From assembly GCA_016859345.1 (NCBI GenBank), contig CM029124.1, positions 23,699,480 to 23,763,479 on the forward strand: a stretch of 64,000 nt of DNA, written 5' to 3'. The notes beneath the pieces are model-generated. The model ran no database searches. It was given only the letters and a program-made list of their open reading frames with translations, and had not been told where the DNA came from. Positions 25,801-34,271 of this stretch are shown piece by piece (position 1 is the first letter of the stretch; each line of letters opens with the position of its first letter). A program made the translations under genes and the position numbers. Source of the stretch: Istiophorus platypterus. Taxonomy: Eukaryota > Chordata > Actinopteri > Istiophoriformes > Istiophoridae.

Positions 25801-28800
25801 ACAGTAGGCATAACAAGAAAAAAAAGGAGTTTAATAGAGCAATGATAAATCTAAGCCAGGGTAGAAAAAATTAGACGGAGGGACATTAATTCAATTCAGT
25901 TCAATTCAACCTTATTTACATAGCGCCAAATCATAACAGACATTATCTCAGGGCACTTTTCATATAGAGCAGGTCTAGACCAGACTCTTTATAGTTATAT
26001 ACAGGCATATTACAGGATAGAGCAGCTGTATACCAAGTATTGACAGTATATTCAACAGCACCATTTACACAGGTAGTTGAGAGCTACAGACACAGGCCAA
26101 CAAGGACAGAATCCAATGTCTGAAGGGGAGAGAGTCAGGAGGCTAGCGAGTAGAAGCCAACTTCTTAGCAGCAGTTGCACCAGCTAACAAGATCCTTCTG
26201 ATGTCTTGGATTCCCAGCATAGTGGAGTCATTTAAAAGAAAAACAGATATGGCCCTGGGCACAGTTCCAGATAATAGCTGGAAGATATTTTTGTGCTATT
26301 TCATTCCAGAAACATTTCTCCTTTATATATGTTCAATTTATTTTCAGTTTATTTATTTTTTTTAATATTATTATTATTATTTTTTAGTATTTCCTTGGAA
26401 AAAAATACTTTTACCAAACCATTTCTGGCCATCTAGCGGCCATCCTGTTGGGAATGAAATGGGAGTCACACACTGGCCATGTTATTACTTTGTCAGTCGG
26501 GTTCTTTGAACCAGTTTAATATAATCGCACTAAAGCAAGCCCTAAGTGATGTCTCTATCTATGCATCAGTCTCCTTTTATAGACACTTACTTTTCTCACT
26601 GTGATCTACAGAAGCAGCAGTGTAATATCAAATGCTATGTGACATTCTAAATTTTTCCTCTTTGTTGTGTATGAAGGATTACACTACAGGCTTTTAACTG
26701 CCACCTGAAATAGTTTTGTCATACTGGGAAGGAAAATACATTTCTGTTTGAGTATCTGAGGAGTCTTATAGCAATCCCATAACTAGATCTTTTGACAGGG
26801 TTTTCATTGGCATTCAGAATGTCCAGCCACAAACCATTGTTTTGGCATGTGCTGCAGCAGTCACTACTAAAACAGTGCTGCCAGACGAAAAACTCAAATC
26901 ACACAGGCTTGTGTCCCCGTGGTGTTAAGGTCATTGTTTTTTGCTTTTGAAGGGGCTAGGATAGCAGTTCCTTCTGCCTTGTCTTTGTGCTAAGCTAGGC
27001 TAACCACATCTCAGACAATCTGCAGAGAGATGAATTAGCTGTTGATCTTCTCCAGTGACCCAGAATTGATAGATACTGATGATTGTTGCAGGGCGGGACA
27101 AAACCTCAATTGGAGCAGGATGTCAGTCTTGAACAGATTGCCTTTGACGAGCGCTGTGATTGCTTCACGTAAGTCCCAGTGTGAACACAAGCTGTCCTAA
27201 GACACTTACTGATTCTATTCATACTGTGTGTCCTGCTTTTAGTGTGAAACACGAACTGGCTTTAAAAATTCATGGTCAAGGGTGGACATATTTTTTCACA
27301 AGTTGCAATATCCGTTTTCTTGCCGACTACGAAACTGATTAAATGCAGAAATACTGAACCATAAATCTAATGAACAGAATCTGATCCAGAATGATAATAA
27401 ATATGTGTTTATGTGTGAACGCGATCCAGTGGAGCTGACCTGACTGCGTTAGTGAGGGAAGCATCTGTTAATGCCCTGAGGGCCTACTTCAAGTCCCAGA
27501 ATTCCCCAGCTGCTTCTTCTGGTAACTTGATTCCTACCTCTGCATACACAATATACTTAGTATTTAAAAATTTAACTGTAATGTCATATAAGACTGGAAG
27601 CAGTGATTGGAAAGATTCCTGTGGTTTTACTTTACTGTTGAACTCTGGTGGTGGTATAGGCTGAGTTTGACATGTAGGGGTAAAATGACATGAATGCATC
27701 ATAAACCTTACAAGACAGTCTTCAATGTTGAGTCGACATAATTCTGTTTATTGATTTATAGGTGTGTTTGTTCATTGTTACACACAGGTAATGCATATCC
27801 CTCTGGCTCTGTTGCTGACATCAGAGTCAGCAAACAGAACTTTGAGGATGCCTTCGAGAAAGTTCGTCCATCTGTGTCCAAAAAGGTGAGGAATTGTAAA
27901 CAGTCCATTGATTCTTGTATAGAAGAATATCCAACAGCATTGTAGTTATTTTTTTAGGTTTTTATATCCACTCTGTTTCTTGCACCTAAAGCATACCTCA
28001 TTCTAACCCGTGAGGTCCAACAAATTTGTCAGGCTTTTAGAGGCATTGCTCCTATTTTGGACCCAATGCTGTTACCAACCCAACCCTCTTTATATTTTGG
28101 TCCAGCGGCCTCTGACTGTCATAAAGAAGCAGAGAGACAAAAAGAATTTTGTTTGCATTACTAACAGCTAAGATCCACTAGTTGTTTTGTTTGACTTTAC
28201 TTTTATCATTTTCTTCACTCCCATTTGAATCACTAAACAAATTGAAGATATGAGCACTGACTCAGAGGTTTGATTGATGGTGTGCAAACTTAATAGCACA
28301 AGTTGTCAGGTCATGGACAGTTAAATGAGCCAATTAGGTCTTTACTAAGACCGGGCATTAGTGTCAAGGTAGTAACTAAATTACAGTACTTACACCAAAA
28401 TTATACTTTTTGTTCACTACTTTAAGAAATGTAAACGTGTTTCTATTAAACTCCCAAAAATGTTTTAACATAAACCGAAATGTTTTTATACTTTGTCTTA
28501 CTAGAGTAGAGTTAATTAAAATCAAAAAAAAAAAAAAAAAGTCTGTTTAAATTAGGATCTGGGCTTAGTCCACAAGATAATGAATCTGACCAGACATTTG
28601 ATGCCAGATCGTGGAACTTGACAGGTTTTGAGACTATAGCACAGACACATTTTGGTCAGTAACTAAATACTGTTGAGGTTTAATCGTTTGTGTACTTCTA
28701 CCATTCCATTCTCCTCTCAGATCTCACTATGATAGAACAACTTGTTTTTTAGAAAAGTTGTCTGGTTATCTGCTTGTAAAGGAACACCTCACAGTGGAAT

Positions 28801-29301
28801 GCAGTGGCTTGTTATTTGTCCAATACTGTGACAGCTTCCCAGATGCTGCAGATAATTACAGGAGGTTTTTGTCGCTACAAAACAGCTCTGTGTTATACTG
28901 TCTATCAAATCACTCTCCCATAAATGTCCCTGCTAATTGGTATCCAGGAGAACCAGTCCAACTTGTCCCATACTAAACACTTTGACCTTAAACTGTAAGC
29001 TGCTCTACTCAGGATTCAGGAATAAGACTTAAACACCAGCAACAAATATGAGTGTGGACTGCCTATAGACAGACTCTGTCACTTAGAGACCCCTTTGCTT
29101 TCTCACCCGTAACACACAGTCAGTCAGCTGTTGTGTTTAATAAGGGATAATAGCAAGATTGATGTCCTCCTTAAGATCCTTTTGAAGCTGCTCAGCTTTT
29201 TTTGTAGGTGAAAATCACAAACATGCAGTGACTGTGCCTCTGTTTTCCATGTGCAGGACCAGAGGACATATGAGCAGCTCAGAGAATCCCTCAACAGATA
29301 A
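7748..29301 (+). CDS. nvl: NVL, nuclear VCP-like AAA ATPase (complete, 23 coding exons)
   Basis: The exons join in frame to about 866 residues (human NVL has 856). Order: N-terminal nucleolin-binding-type domain (about 1-90), an acidic/serine-rich linker, a basic patch KSKKRTK (exon 8), AAA domain D1, a linker with QPSAKREGF, AAA domain D2, and a short C-terminal tail ending ESLNR. D1 has Walker A GPPGCGKT (about 283-290), Walker B LFIDEID (about 339-345), sensor GATNRP and the arginine-finger region [9 protein letters not shown]. D2 has Walker A GPPGCGKT (about 622-629), Walker B IFFDEID (about 678-684) and sensor AATNRP. No catalytic residue is missing. Known for the family: NVL2 is a nucleolar hexameric ATPase that releases factors such as the MTR4 helicase from pre-60S ribosomes and binds RPL5. 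The only AATAAA found after the stop is at 29780, beyond a MITE. Confidence 0.97.
7805..10204 (+). other. nvl: NVL intron 2
   Basis: A 2.4 kb intron. Short open frames on both strands (such as 8150-8431 and the minus-strand 8725-8483) show no recognisable family. Nothing further is supported. Confidence 0.6.
10205..10275 (+). CDS. nvl: NVL exon 3
   Basis: Encodes YLASSNSEYLDLSAMALELQ and KLY plus two bases of Arg. It matches the human segment [20 protein letters not shown]. The downstream donor is AG|gcaagt, a GC donor, and the reading frame only closes if this site is used. Confidence 0.93.
10600..10822 (-). mobile_element. Tc1-type inverted-repeat fragment in NVL intron 3
   Basis: Contains gagcctctgaaaatg, cttcaatcacaccttgatgg and attgtgtcactgtccaaat, the signature outer arm of the fish Tc1 family seen elsewhere in the window. 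Only one arm is present. It ends about 20 bases before exon 4, so it supplies the branch-point region. Confidence 0.75.
10842..10894 (+). CDS. nvl: NVL exon 4
   Basis: Encodes the end of Arg, then MEYGRRNKTAFRIQVEK. It matches human SIDYGRRKRNAFRIQVEK. Acceptor cttcag, donor AAAG|gtaaga. Confidence 0.95.
11211..11301 (+). CDS. nvl: NVL exon 5
   Basis: Encodes VYEAIMKESGLNHLESKHLA followed by KRAKHSHHDD. The HLAKRA core is identical to human. Acceptor tttcctag, donor ATGG|gtaaag. Confidence 0.93.
11431..11491 (+). CDS. nvl: NVL exon 6 (acidic/serine linker)
   Basis: Encodes GESSSTSEESSDSDDHILEN plus Thr, a low-complexity acidic and serine-rich stretch. It corresponds to the YSDDDSSMEDY region of human NVL. 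Acceptor gttcacag, donor ACA|gtaaga. Confidence 0.9.
11492..12466 (+). other. nvl: NVL intron 6
   Basis: Just under 1 kb of AT-rich intron. No repeat family or exon is recognised. Confidence 0.6.
12467..12712 (+). CDS. nvl: NVL exon 7
   Basis: 82 codons containing NHMNSSLTSLYRKGNPDSSS, then a Ser/Pro-rich linker, then GGWFIDRG. Human has NHMNSSLLSLYRKGNPDS and GGWFIDK. Ends at AAC|gtatgt in phase 0. Confidence 0.95.
13318..13618. repeat. Dispersed fish repeat (aattcaattcaattta type)
   Basis: Starts with the aattcaattcaatt motif and continues with attatctcaagg and gaggaaaaattcccttttaacagg, phrases that recur in many fish genomes. Related pieces lie at 25886 and 30303. The formal family name is not known to me. 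Confidence 0.6.
13620..14660 (-). mobile_element. Tc1-like transposon remnant, interrupted by a SINE
   Basis: Left arm taacagatccataagtattt at 13620. The broken transposase is on the minus strand: 14359-14150 encodes KSTIKRRPHEYKD and RCKPLVTLKNRKATLDSARK, and 14076-13972 encodes WTCMAANGTG and VFIDDVTADRS. The right arm (14580-14660) has ttgaaggctttgtttcaaat. Frames are shifted and the C-terminal part is lost where the SINE sits, so it is inactive. It lies in NVL intron 7. Confidence 0.85.
13668..13971 (-). mobile_element. tRNA-derived SINE inserted in Tc1 remnant
   Basis: On the minus strand the tRNA-like head has a B-box match, GGTTCGATCCCCGG (from ccggggatcgaacc at 13898-13911). The tail reads toward the aaatggtaaatgg motif at 13674-13686. 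It interrupts the Tc1 sequence on both sides, so it inserted later. Confidence 0.75.
14690..15320 (+). pseudogene. Second Tc1/mariner transposase relic
   Basis: Plus-strand fragments follow transposase order: GATGAAACCAAAGTAGAGTT (DETKVE), AAACATGGTGGAGGTTCTGT (KHGGGSV), AACAATGATCCAAAG (NNDPK), and CCAGACCTGAATCCCTATG (PDLNPY). Several stops and frame changes are present. It is a different Tc1 subfamily from the minus-strand copy just to its left. Confidence 0.8.
15406..15508 (+). CDS. nvl: NVL exon 8 (tandem acceptor)
   Basis: Encodes TDVSILEPEKSHRKSKKRTK and STPETTESRTLIKK. The KSKKRTK run is a likely nuclear/nucleolar localisation signal, in the place of KGSKRKKED in human. The acceptor is ccagcag: splicing at 15402 adds one Gln (exon from 15403), splicing at 15405 omits it. 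Donor AAAG|gtactt. Confidence 0.88.
15848..15924 (+). CDS. nvl: NVL exon 9 (entry to AAA domain D1)
   Basis: Encodes KPKSPELQYPTLKFEDVGGN followed by EDTLT. Human has VKFEDVGGNDMTLK. Acceptor ctatcag, donor ACG|gttagt. Confidence 0.95.
16086..16220 (+). CDS. nvl: NVL exon 10 (D1 Walker A)
   Basis: 45 codons: EVCKLLIHMRHPEVYQHLG, then PPRGFLLHGPPGCGKTLLAQ and AVAG. It carries the D1 P-loop GPPGCGKT. Acceptor gttgcag, donor GGT|gtgagt. Confidence 0.97.
16221..16706 (+). other. nvl: NVL intron 10
   Basis: About 0.5 kb of plain intron; nothing recognised. Confidence 0.6.
16707..16808 (+). CDS. nvl: NVL exon 11
   Basis: 34 codons including LKVSAPELVSGVSGESEQKL, nearly identical to human. Acceptor tttcag, donor GTG|gtcagt. 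Confidence 0.96.
17029..17146 (+). CDS. nvl: NVL exon 12 (D1 Walker B)
   Basis: Encodes SSAPCILFIDEIDAITPKRE and VASKDMERRIVAQLLTCMD. It contains the D1 Walker B LFIDEID. The exon ends ATGGATG|gtacag. Confidence 0.97.
17199..17493 (+). mobile_element. tRNA-derived SINE in NVL intron 12
   Basis: Head ggggtggctgtggttgggaa followed by a perfect-looking B box, ggttcgattcccgg (17257-17270). The body contains aagtgtcctagggcaagata and the tail reads to atttaccattta. It is the same family as the copies at 13668, 39112 and 63504, here in plus orientation. Confidence 0.78.
18367..18395 (+). repeat. Poly-T tract upstream of NVL exon 13
   Basis: More than 20 consecutive T, about 45 bases upstream of the cttggcag acceptor. 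It may act as an extended polypyrimidine tract. Confidence 0.85.
18439..18583 (+). CDS. nvl: NVL exon 13 (D1 sensor and arginine finger)
   Basis: Encodes DLNSLKVTAQVLVIGATNRP, then [20 protein letters not shown] and IPDEAARLR. Nearly identical to human over the sensor and [17 protein letters not shown]. Donor AG|gtcagc. Confidence 0.97.
19080..19345 (-). mobile_element. LINE (L1-type) ORF2 3'-end relic
   Basis: On the minus strand the fragment LTAVFGISPQELILPKAKQG, followed by FTALLLNELV, resembles the C-terminal tail of fish L1-type reverse transcriptases. It is followed by an AT-rich trailer containing aataaac. Short and eroded; the family call is by pattern only. Confidence 0.5.
19601..19913 (+). 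CDS. nvl: NVL exon 14 (end of D1 and linker)
   Basis: Begins ILKTLCRNLKLSEDIDYQQL, continues [20 protein letters not shown] and VNRVLLEIRG, then enters a variable Gln/Ser/Glu-rich linker between the two AAA modules. Human has [22 protein letters not shown]. Ends CAG|gtatga in phase 0. Confidence 0.95.
20205..20325. mobile_element. Small Tc1-type arm fragment in NVL intron 14
   Basis: Contains agactttcagctttgattca and attttcagaggctcaaaag, the inner-arm signature of the fish Tc1 family. Only about 120 bases remain. Confidence 0.65.
20656..20877 (+). CDS. nvl: NVL exon 15 (linker to D2)
   Basis: 74 codons, starting EGELWHLLHLLKNTETLCEE and including SSVQPSAKREGF-type ASVQPSAKREGFATVPDVTW, then GALQDIREELTMAIL. 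The second half is nearly identical to human. Confidence 0.96.
21445..21535 (+). repeat. TG-rich minisatellite against the NVL exon 16 acceptor
   Basis: Repeated tgtctgtgtg/cgtg units run to within a few bases of the acceptor tcttccag at 21542. The polypyrimidine tract of exon 16 is therefore largely TG repeat. Confidence 0.88.
21543..21647 (+). CDS. nvl: NVL exon 16 (D2 Walker A)
   Basis: 35 codons: APVRSPEQFRALGLSAPSGV then LLAGPPGCGKTLLAK. It carries the D2 P-loop. Donor AAG|gttcac. Confidence 0.96.
22144..22206 (+). CDS. nvl: NVL exon 17
   Basis: 21 codons: [20 protein letters not shown] plus Met, identical to human over this stretch. Acceptor cgacag, donor ATG|gtgagt. Confidence 0.97.
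22207..23251 (+). other. nvl: NVL intron 17
   Basis: About 1 kb. A stretch at 22600-22890 is richer in GC than its surroundings but shows no open frame or family I can name. Confidence 0.55.
23252..23371 (+). CDS. nvl: NVL exon 18 (D2 Walker B)
   Basis: 40 codons: YVGESERAVRQVFQRGRNSA then PCVIFFDEIDALCPRRSGHE. Walker B FFDEID; human has FFDEVD. Donor GAG|gtgaga. Confidence 0.97.
23372..24322 (+). other. nvl: NVL intron 18
   Basis: Just under 1 kb of AT-rich intron; no repeat family or exon recognised. Confidence 0.55.
24323..24422 (+). CDS. nvl: NVL exon 19 (D2 sensor 1)
   Basis: Encodes SGASVRVVNQLLTEMDGLET and RRQVFIMAATNRP. The sensor AATNRP is intact. Ends CCAG|gtacag in phase 1. Confidence 0.96.
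24560..24730. repeat. Dispersed fish repeat (gtggtggagaataact type)
   Basis: Reads cagtggtggagaataactag, gcatttactcacgtattgca and cactgtatttcagaggaaaa. These are the recurring phrases of a very common fish intronic repeat. Its family name is uncertain to me. Confidence 0.65.
25164..25270 (+). CDS. nvl: NVL exon 20
   Basis: Encodes DIIDPAILRPGRLDKTLYVG and LPPPADRHAILLTITK, including the second arginine-finger region RPGRLDK. Acceptor tgccag, donor AAG|gtaaat. Confidence 0.97.
25480..25735. mobile_element. Tc1/mariner 5'-region fragment in NVL intron 20
   Basis: Contains cagtacttggtttggccacc and gaagaatttgccaccgttct, a recognisable leader region of another fish Tc1/mariner subfamily. No transposase remains. 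Confidence 0.55.
25886..26275. repeat. Dispersed fish repeat in NVL intron 20
   Basis: Begins attcaattcagttcaattca and carries cagacattatctcagggcac and tatagagcaggtctagacca. The last phrase is shared with 30378-30400, so both are the same family. Confidence 0.65.
27092..27168 (+). CDS. nvl: NVL exon 21
   Basis: Encodes GGTKPQLEQDVSLEQIAFDE then RCDCF plus two bases. Human has [27 protein letters not shown]. The site used is CAC|gtaagt. Confidence 0.94.
27430..27521 (+). CDS. nvl: NVL exon 22
   Basis: Encodes the completing Thr, GADLTALVREASVNALRAYF and KSQNSPAASS. Human has [21 protein letters not shown]. Acceptor gatccag, donor TCTG|gtaact. Confidence 0.95.
27788..27885 (+). CDS. nvl: NVL exon 23
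   Basis: Encodes GNAYPSGSVADIRVSKQNFE and DAFEKVRPSVSKK. Human ends HKHFEEAFKKVRSSISKK. Acceptor cacacag, donor AAG|gtgagg. Confidence 0.95.
27886..29256 (+). other. nvl: NVL intron 23
   Basis: About 1.4 kb with a 16-base poly-A tract near 28525. An open frame at 28758-28976 has no splice or homology support. Confidence 0.55.
29257..29301 (+). CDS. nvl: NVL exon 24 (stop codon)
   Basis: Encodes DQRTYEQLRESLNR then TAA at 29299-29301. Human ends DQIMYERLQESLSR. Acceptor gtgcag. Confidence 0.96.
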   Translation, partial: DQRTYEQLRESLNR

Positions 29302-29370
29302 CCCCAAGACCAGAACCACCGACCTCACCAGCAACACTTCATCTTTTACTTGTCAATAATTATAATTTTA

Positions 29371-29726
29371 CACAGTTCCATAAGTATTTGGACAGTGCCA
29401 AAATTTTCTTAATTTTGTCTCTGTGCACCACCACAGTGGATTTGAAACAAATCCATCAAGGTGTGACTAAAGTGTAGATTTTCAACTTTAATTCAAAGGG
29501 TTTAACAAAAATATTGCATTAACTTTTTAGAAAACTAGGGACTGTAGAACAATGGTTGTAATTCCTGAATGGTTATTGCAATACTTTTGTTAAACCCTTT
29601 GAATTAAAGCTGAAAGTCTACACTTTAATCACATCTTGATTCATTAATTTCAAAACCATTGTGGTGGTGTACAGAGGCAAAATTACAAAAATTGTGTGAC
29701 TGTCCAAATACATATGGACCTAACTG
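29371..29726. mobile_element. Palindromic Tc1-type MITE in the NVL 3'UTR
   Basis: The left arm starts cagttccataagtatttgga and the right arm ends catatggacctaactg with flanking TA. The two arms of about 165 bases are inverted copies (for example gtttaacaaaaatattgca opposite tgcaatacttttgttaaac). There is almost no internal sequence and no transposase. If the NVL mRNA ends near 29800 it contains the whole hairpin. Confidence 0.88.
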
Positions 29727-29779
29727 TATATATACACATTTCAGTATGGCTGAATCATGCTATTGTTTCCTGCTTTTAT

Positions 29780-29785
29780 AATAAA
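29780..29785 (+). terminator. Candidate NVL polyadenylation signal
   Basis: AATAAA, the first after the NVL stop, about 480 bases downstream and just beyond the MITE. No cleavage site can be confirmed. Confidence 0.5.
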
Positions 29786-30302
29786 AAGTGTGTGTGGAAA
29801 TTAATGACAAAGACACCAGGCATGTACCATGATAAAAAAATGAAGTTTCTTATCAACTGAACAGAGCTGCTGTCGGTCTGCTATCAGGGCCCTGTCTGAC
29901 CTCACCCTGAGCCCAGTGAACGCTTCATTCAGACATCCTACTAATGGTGTGTATACACACTGCATTTTATTGCTGTTCCTTATCAGAAACCTGGAAGATT
30001 GTTTCTGTTCAGTTTGTCATTCTCAGCATTCTCCATAATGCACTTCTCAAGGGTCACTGGTTAGACAATATAACCAGTCAAACTCAACAAATAGTATTTA
30101 CATGCTCTATATCATAACTTTCTCAAGAGTATATGCAGTTAAAATGATTTTTCCTCTGCAACTGCTTTTTCTCATTCTGAGCACACCAATCTATCTCAGT
30201 GAAACCTTATTTTTTTCAAAGAGAAGACATAACTTCATCATTCAAAATTAATATAATCGTAAAATATTTGAAATTCAGAGCATTAAACTTTATCTTACCC
30301 TT

Positions 30303-30725
30303 ACTCCATTCAATTAAATTCAATTTTATTTGTATAGTGCCATATCATAACAGATGTTATCTCAACGTACTTTTCATATAGAGCAGGTCTAGACCAGGCT
30401 CTTTATAGTTATTATTATTTACAGAGACCCAACATTTCCCCATCATGATCATAGAATAGGAAATAAGGGAAGCTCGGTGCATCATGGGAAGTCCCCTGGC
30501 AGTCTAGGCCTATAGCAGCATAGTGAGGGGACGGCTCGGGCTAATGCTGAGCCAGTTATAACCAAAAGTTTTATCAAAGAGGAAGGATTTAAGTAGACTC
30601 TTAAATGTGGAGAGGGTGTCTGCCTCCTGGAAGATGGTTCCACAGCAGAGGAGCCTGATAACTGAAAGCTCTGTTAAAGCTCTGGCCTGAACCTGCCTCA
30701 TCTTAATAAAAAGCAGTCATGGAGT
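30303..30725. repeat. Dispersed fish repeat, long copy
   Basis: Starts caattaaattcaattttatt, shares tatagagcaggtctagacca with 25886-26275, and continues with gagagggtgtctgcctcctg and ggttccacagcagaggagcc, phrases known from many fish intergenic sequences. Non-coding. Confidence 0.65.
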
Positions 30726-31099
30726 TAGACAAAGACGTCTCTTTTAAAGAGATAATAGACACAATTAAAGAACTCCCCAAAGTAAAGCACCTGACCCTGT
30801 TGGTGTTGTAAGTGTTTCTCTAAGGAACTTTGTCCACTGCTGTTATTGCTGGGATAAAAGTGAATTAATGCCACTCTACCTTAATCAGAGCAGCTCAGCA
30901 CAGGACTCTGTGCCCTTGAAGACAACCAAAGAAAGATTTACTTACATGGGGGTGACTTACCTGAAAACCAGGACTGTTGCTTGAAAAAACTAGAAACTAA
31001 AAATAATACAGTTAAGGCAGAACATAGACTTTTGGAAAACTCTCCCCCTCTCACTGGCTGGGAGATTAAAGATGGTGGTTCTCCCAATCACACATCTTT

Positions 31100-31800
31100 C
31101 AGTCACTCTCATAATGCATAACACAAAGTTTTTTATAAGAATGTAGACTTTAGCATAATGCCCTTTATGTAGTGGTATAAAGCTGTGCATACAGGAAAGA
31201 AACACCTGTTTAAACCTAAAAACGAGAGGTCTAAGATTTTAGATCTCACTACTAGGCTGCTTATTTGAGCAAAATGGCCCCAGCTCTTTAAAAATGTGGA
31301 AACTGATTAAAACATACGTTAAAGTCCCAAGTATATACACACACGGTCCTTTCTGTGACAATCACACCTTCAACCATCCAGTGCAGATTCTGTGTTTGCT
31401 CATAGGAGAGAGGATATCAGACTGCTTGAGGGACTTGACCAGGGGGTATTTTATGTCCTTCAAGCAATTAATGAGCGAATATGATCTCCCAGCCTCACAC
31501 TTTTTCCAATACATACAGATCCGGAACATTATAAGGTCTCATATATCTATACTTGCAGACAAACCACAAAATAATGCACTTGACATGATAATCAGTGTCA
31601 GACTAGGGCTTAGAAGAGCAGTATCAGTCCTCTACCAGACACTCTTTAGACAGGACGTAGTTGACACAGAAAGGTTTAAAAGTGAATGGGATATTCCGGT
31701 GTATCTGCATGGTGTAATAAATGTAAGACTCAAGCTGGCATCCTTACACACCAATTCTGGACGTGCCCCGACCGCCACTCATTTTTGACCTCTTGTGGCC
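31100..31800 (+). pseudogene. L1-type LINE ORF2 relic
   Basis: The open frame 31294-31788 contains SDCLRDLTRGYFMSFKQLMS and YDLPASHFFQYIQIRNIIRS. This matches the pattern (F-x-SFEQL-x-x-x-Y-x-LP-x-x-x-FF-x-Y-x-Q-x-RN) near the C-terminus of fish L1-type reverse transcriptases. No reverse-transcriptase catalytic motif is left. It is a 5'-truncated fragment, not a host gene. Confidence 0.7.
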
Positions 31801-33904
31801 ATTTTGGGGTCTACGAATGGCACCGCCCTGTATTTGGGCCCCATACTGGCTAAAAAATGTATCTGTGATCATGGAAGTCTGATGCTTTACCTTAATTTGA
31901 GATGTAGCTGAGAGAGCTTGGTGAGATCCTCTATCTAGTGAAGCAAATTCAAGAGTGCAGGAAGGAGGAGGGGGATTGATAGGCTACAGGTCTGAGGGAA
32001 TCCGTATCTGTAACCAACAACAATCTGCAATCCGCAACAATCTGCAATAAAATATGTTCTTTTCAGAAAAGAAACTGTCATATGCGTCACTAAGATCTAA
32101 CACCACAAGTTTGATACAATCAGAAGATCATTGTGACTTCCCTAGTGCTGTCTCCGTGCTATGATGCCTCTAAATCCTGACTGGAAATCCTCAGAAATTA
32201 TTAATATGTAGAAAGTCCCACAACTGGTCGGTGACAGCTTTCTCAAGGATCCTAGGGAGAAAGGGAAGGTTAGCTATGGGTCTGTAGTTGGCTAACACAT
32301 CTGGATCAAGAGTAGGACTGCTGTACATCGCCTGTTAATACAGACAGATTGATTACAACTAATAAAGAGGTGCTACCTAATGGTAAAACTTCCTTGAGCA
32401 ACCTAGTTGAGATACGGGGATGGGGAGAGGAAGACGTTGTTGAAGTTGGCGAAGGTCAATGGGAGAAAAACTTTTTATATCAGGTTTTACAGCATTTTCT
32501 AAGAATCCTGTGTTTGAAGAAAAATCTGTGCCAGTTCAGGGCTGGAGGTGGTAAATTTAGCCTCAAAAAGTCAGAATATTTACATTAAAGAAGCTCATCA
32601 AATCGTTGCTACTGAGAGCTATAGGAACACATGGATCAATCGAGCTGTGACTCTCAGTCAGTCTGGCTACAGGGTTTAAAAGAAAGCTAGAGTTGTTTCA
32701 TTTTCCTTTATTAAGATGAGTCATAGGCTGCTCTGGCATTACATTGGGCTTTCCTAAATGTTTTGTCCTATATGTTCATGCCAGGCTAAGCAGGATTCTT
32801 CCAGTTTAGTAGAACACCATAGTCTTTCCTAATAGTTTGCTTTAATAAAAGTGTTTGGATGTTAAACCATGGAGCAAACCTCTTATGGTTTATCTTGTCC
32901 TTATTATCATTATCTTTTTTTTTTTAATCTTTTTTAGAGGGGCAGTAGAGTTGAGTGTCATTCCCATTGAGCCTGAAGCTCAATCAAAAAGATGATCAAT
33001 TTGTGAGGAGCTAAAGTCAGCATACGAGTTCTATTATTTTGTGATATATGAATAGATTTAGAGCAGATGGAATCACTTTCTTAAATTTAGCTACAACACT
33101 ATCAGATAGATCTACTAAACTTACTTACTCAGTAACCTTTAACCTAATGCAATGTAGTCCAGCAATAGGAATTCAAAAATATAATCAAACAATGGTACGA
33201 TAGAAGAGTGTAAAAGAGAAAAGATGATTAGATGTCCAATTTCAATGCCATAAGTCAGAACAAGGTTGAGGGTGCTGTTAAAACAGTTAGTGGCTTTATT
33301 TACCCTCTGAAGAAGCCAAGTGAGTCTAATAATGAGATAAATGCAGTGCTAAGGCTTCATTATCAATGTCCACATGGATATTTAAATCACCTACCGTGAT
33401 TACTTTATCTGTACTAAGGAATAACCTGGATAAAAACCGTGAGAATTCACATAAAAATTCAGAGTAAGGTCCAGGAGGTTGGACACTATAATGAACAGAA
33501 GGCTTTAGTTTTCTAGGTTGGATGTGTAAGATAGAGAATCAGGCTTTTGAATGAGTTATAACTGAATTTAGGTTTAAGGTTGATTATTAGGCTTGAATTG
33601 AAAATGGCTGCAACTCACCCCTCGATCGGAGTCTCAAGGAATATGAGTTTTAATATGATTGGGGGGGTAGATTCATTTAAGCTAACATATTCATCATCAC
33701 ACAGCCAGGTCTCAGTGAGACAAAATAAATCAATGTGATGATCTGATATTAGATCCTTTACTAATACAGCTTTGGATGGGAGCGATCTAATGTTTATGGG
33801 TCACGTTTAACTCTCTTATTTTGTTGTATTTTTGTAGAGGTGGTCTTAATTCTTTTCTAGGTTTTTCAGTACAACTCCTCCTGTTTATTTTTGAGTTAAT
33901 TAAC
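31800..33904. other. Eroded repeat-derived spacer
   Basis: Lies between the two retroelement relics. Many phrases (such as gctatgggtctgtagttggc and gcagtagagttgagtgtcat) recur in fish repeat libraries, so it is probably one long degraded element. No usable open frame. Confidence 0.45.
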
Positions 33905-34271
33905 TTAGGCAGTTGGGGGGGGGCGACACAGTCCCTGGTGGATTTTTAATGGGTGGGTGTTGTAATGGAGGCACAGAGAAGCATGTAAGACTGCAACTAT
34001 GCCACCTGGTCTCAACTGTGGTTTCTCATGGCTTAGGTCTACTAATAAATGCGATCGAAAGTGGGATGTATGCCATCTTCCCTTATCAGACCAGGTCTTC
34101 CCCAAAATGTCCACCAATTATCATCAAAGCCCACATTGTTAGACACCACCTCGACAGCCAGTGGTTGAATGACGACATGAGGCTGTACCAATCAGCACTG
34201 GTCAGATTAGGCAGATGTCCAGAGTAAACTATGGAGTCTGACATTGTCTTTGTACATGTACACACTGACAC
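33905..34271 (-). pseudogene. SGNH/esterase-like retroelement ORF relic
   Basis: On the minus strand 34271-34086 encodes KTMSDSIVYSGHLPN, SLMSSFNHWLSRWC and GGHFGEDLV. 34117-33905 continues in a shifted frame with WHTSHFRSHLLVDLS and LHYNTHPLKIHQGLC. These resemble the repeated esterase-like (SGNH) ORF found in many copies in fish genomes, usually tied to LINE ORF1. At least one frameshift and stops break it. Confidence 0.55.
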
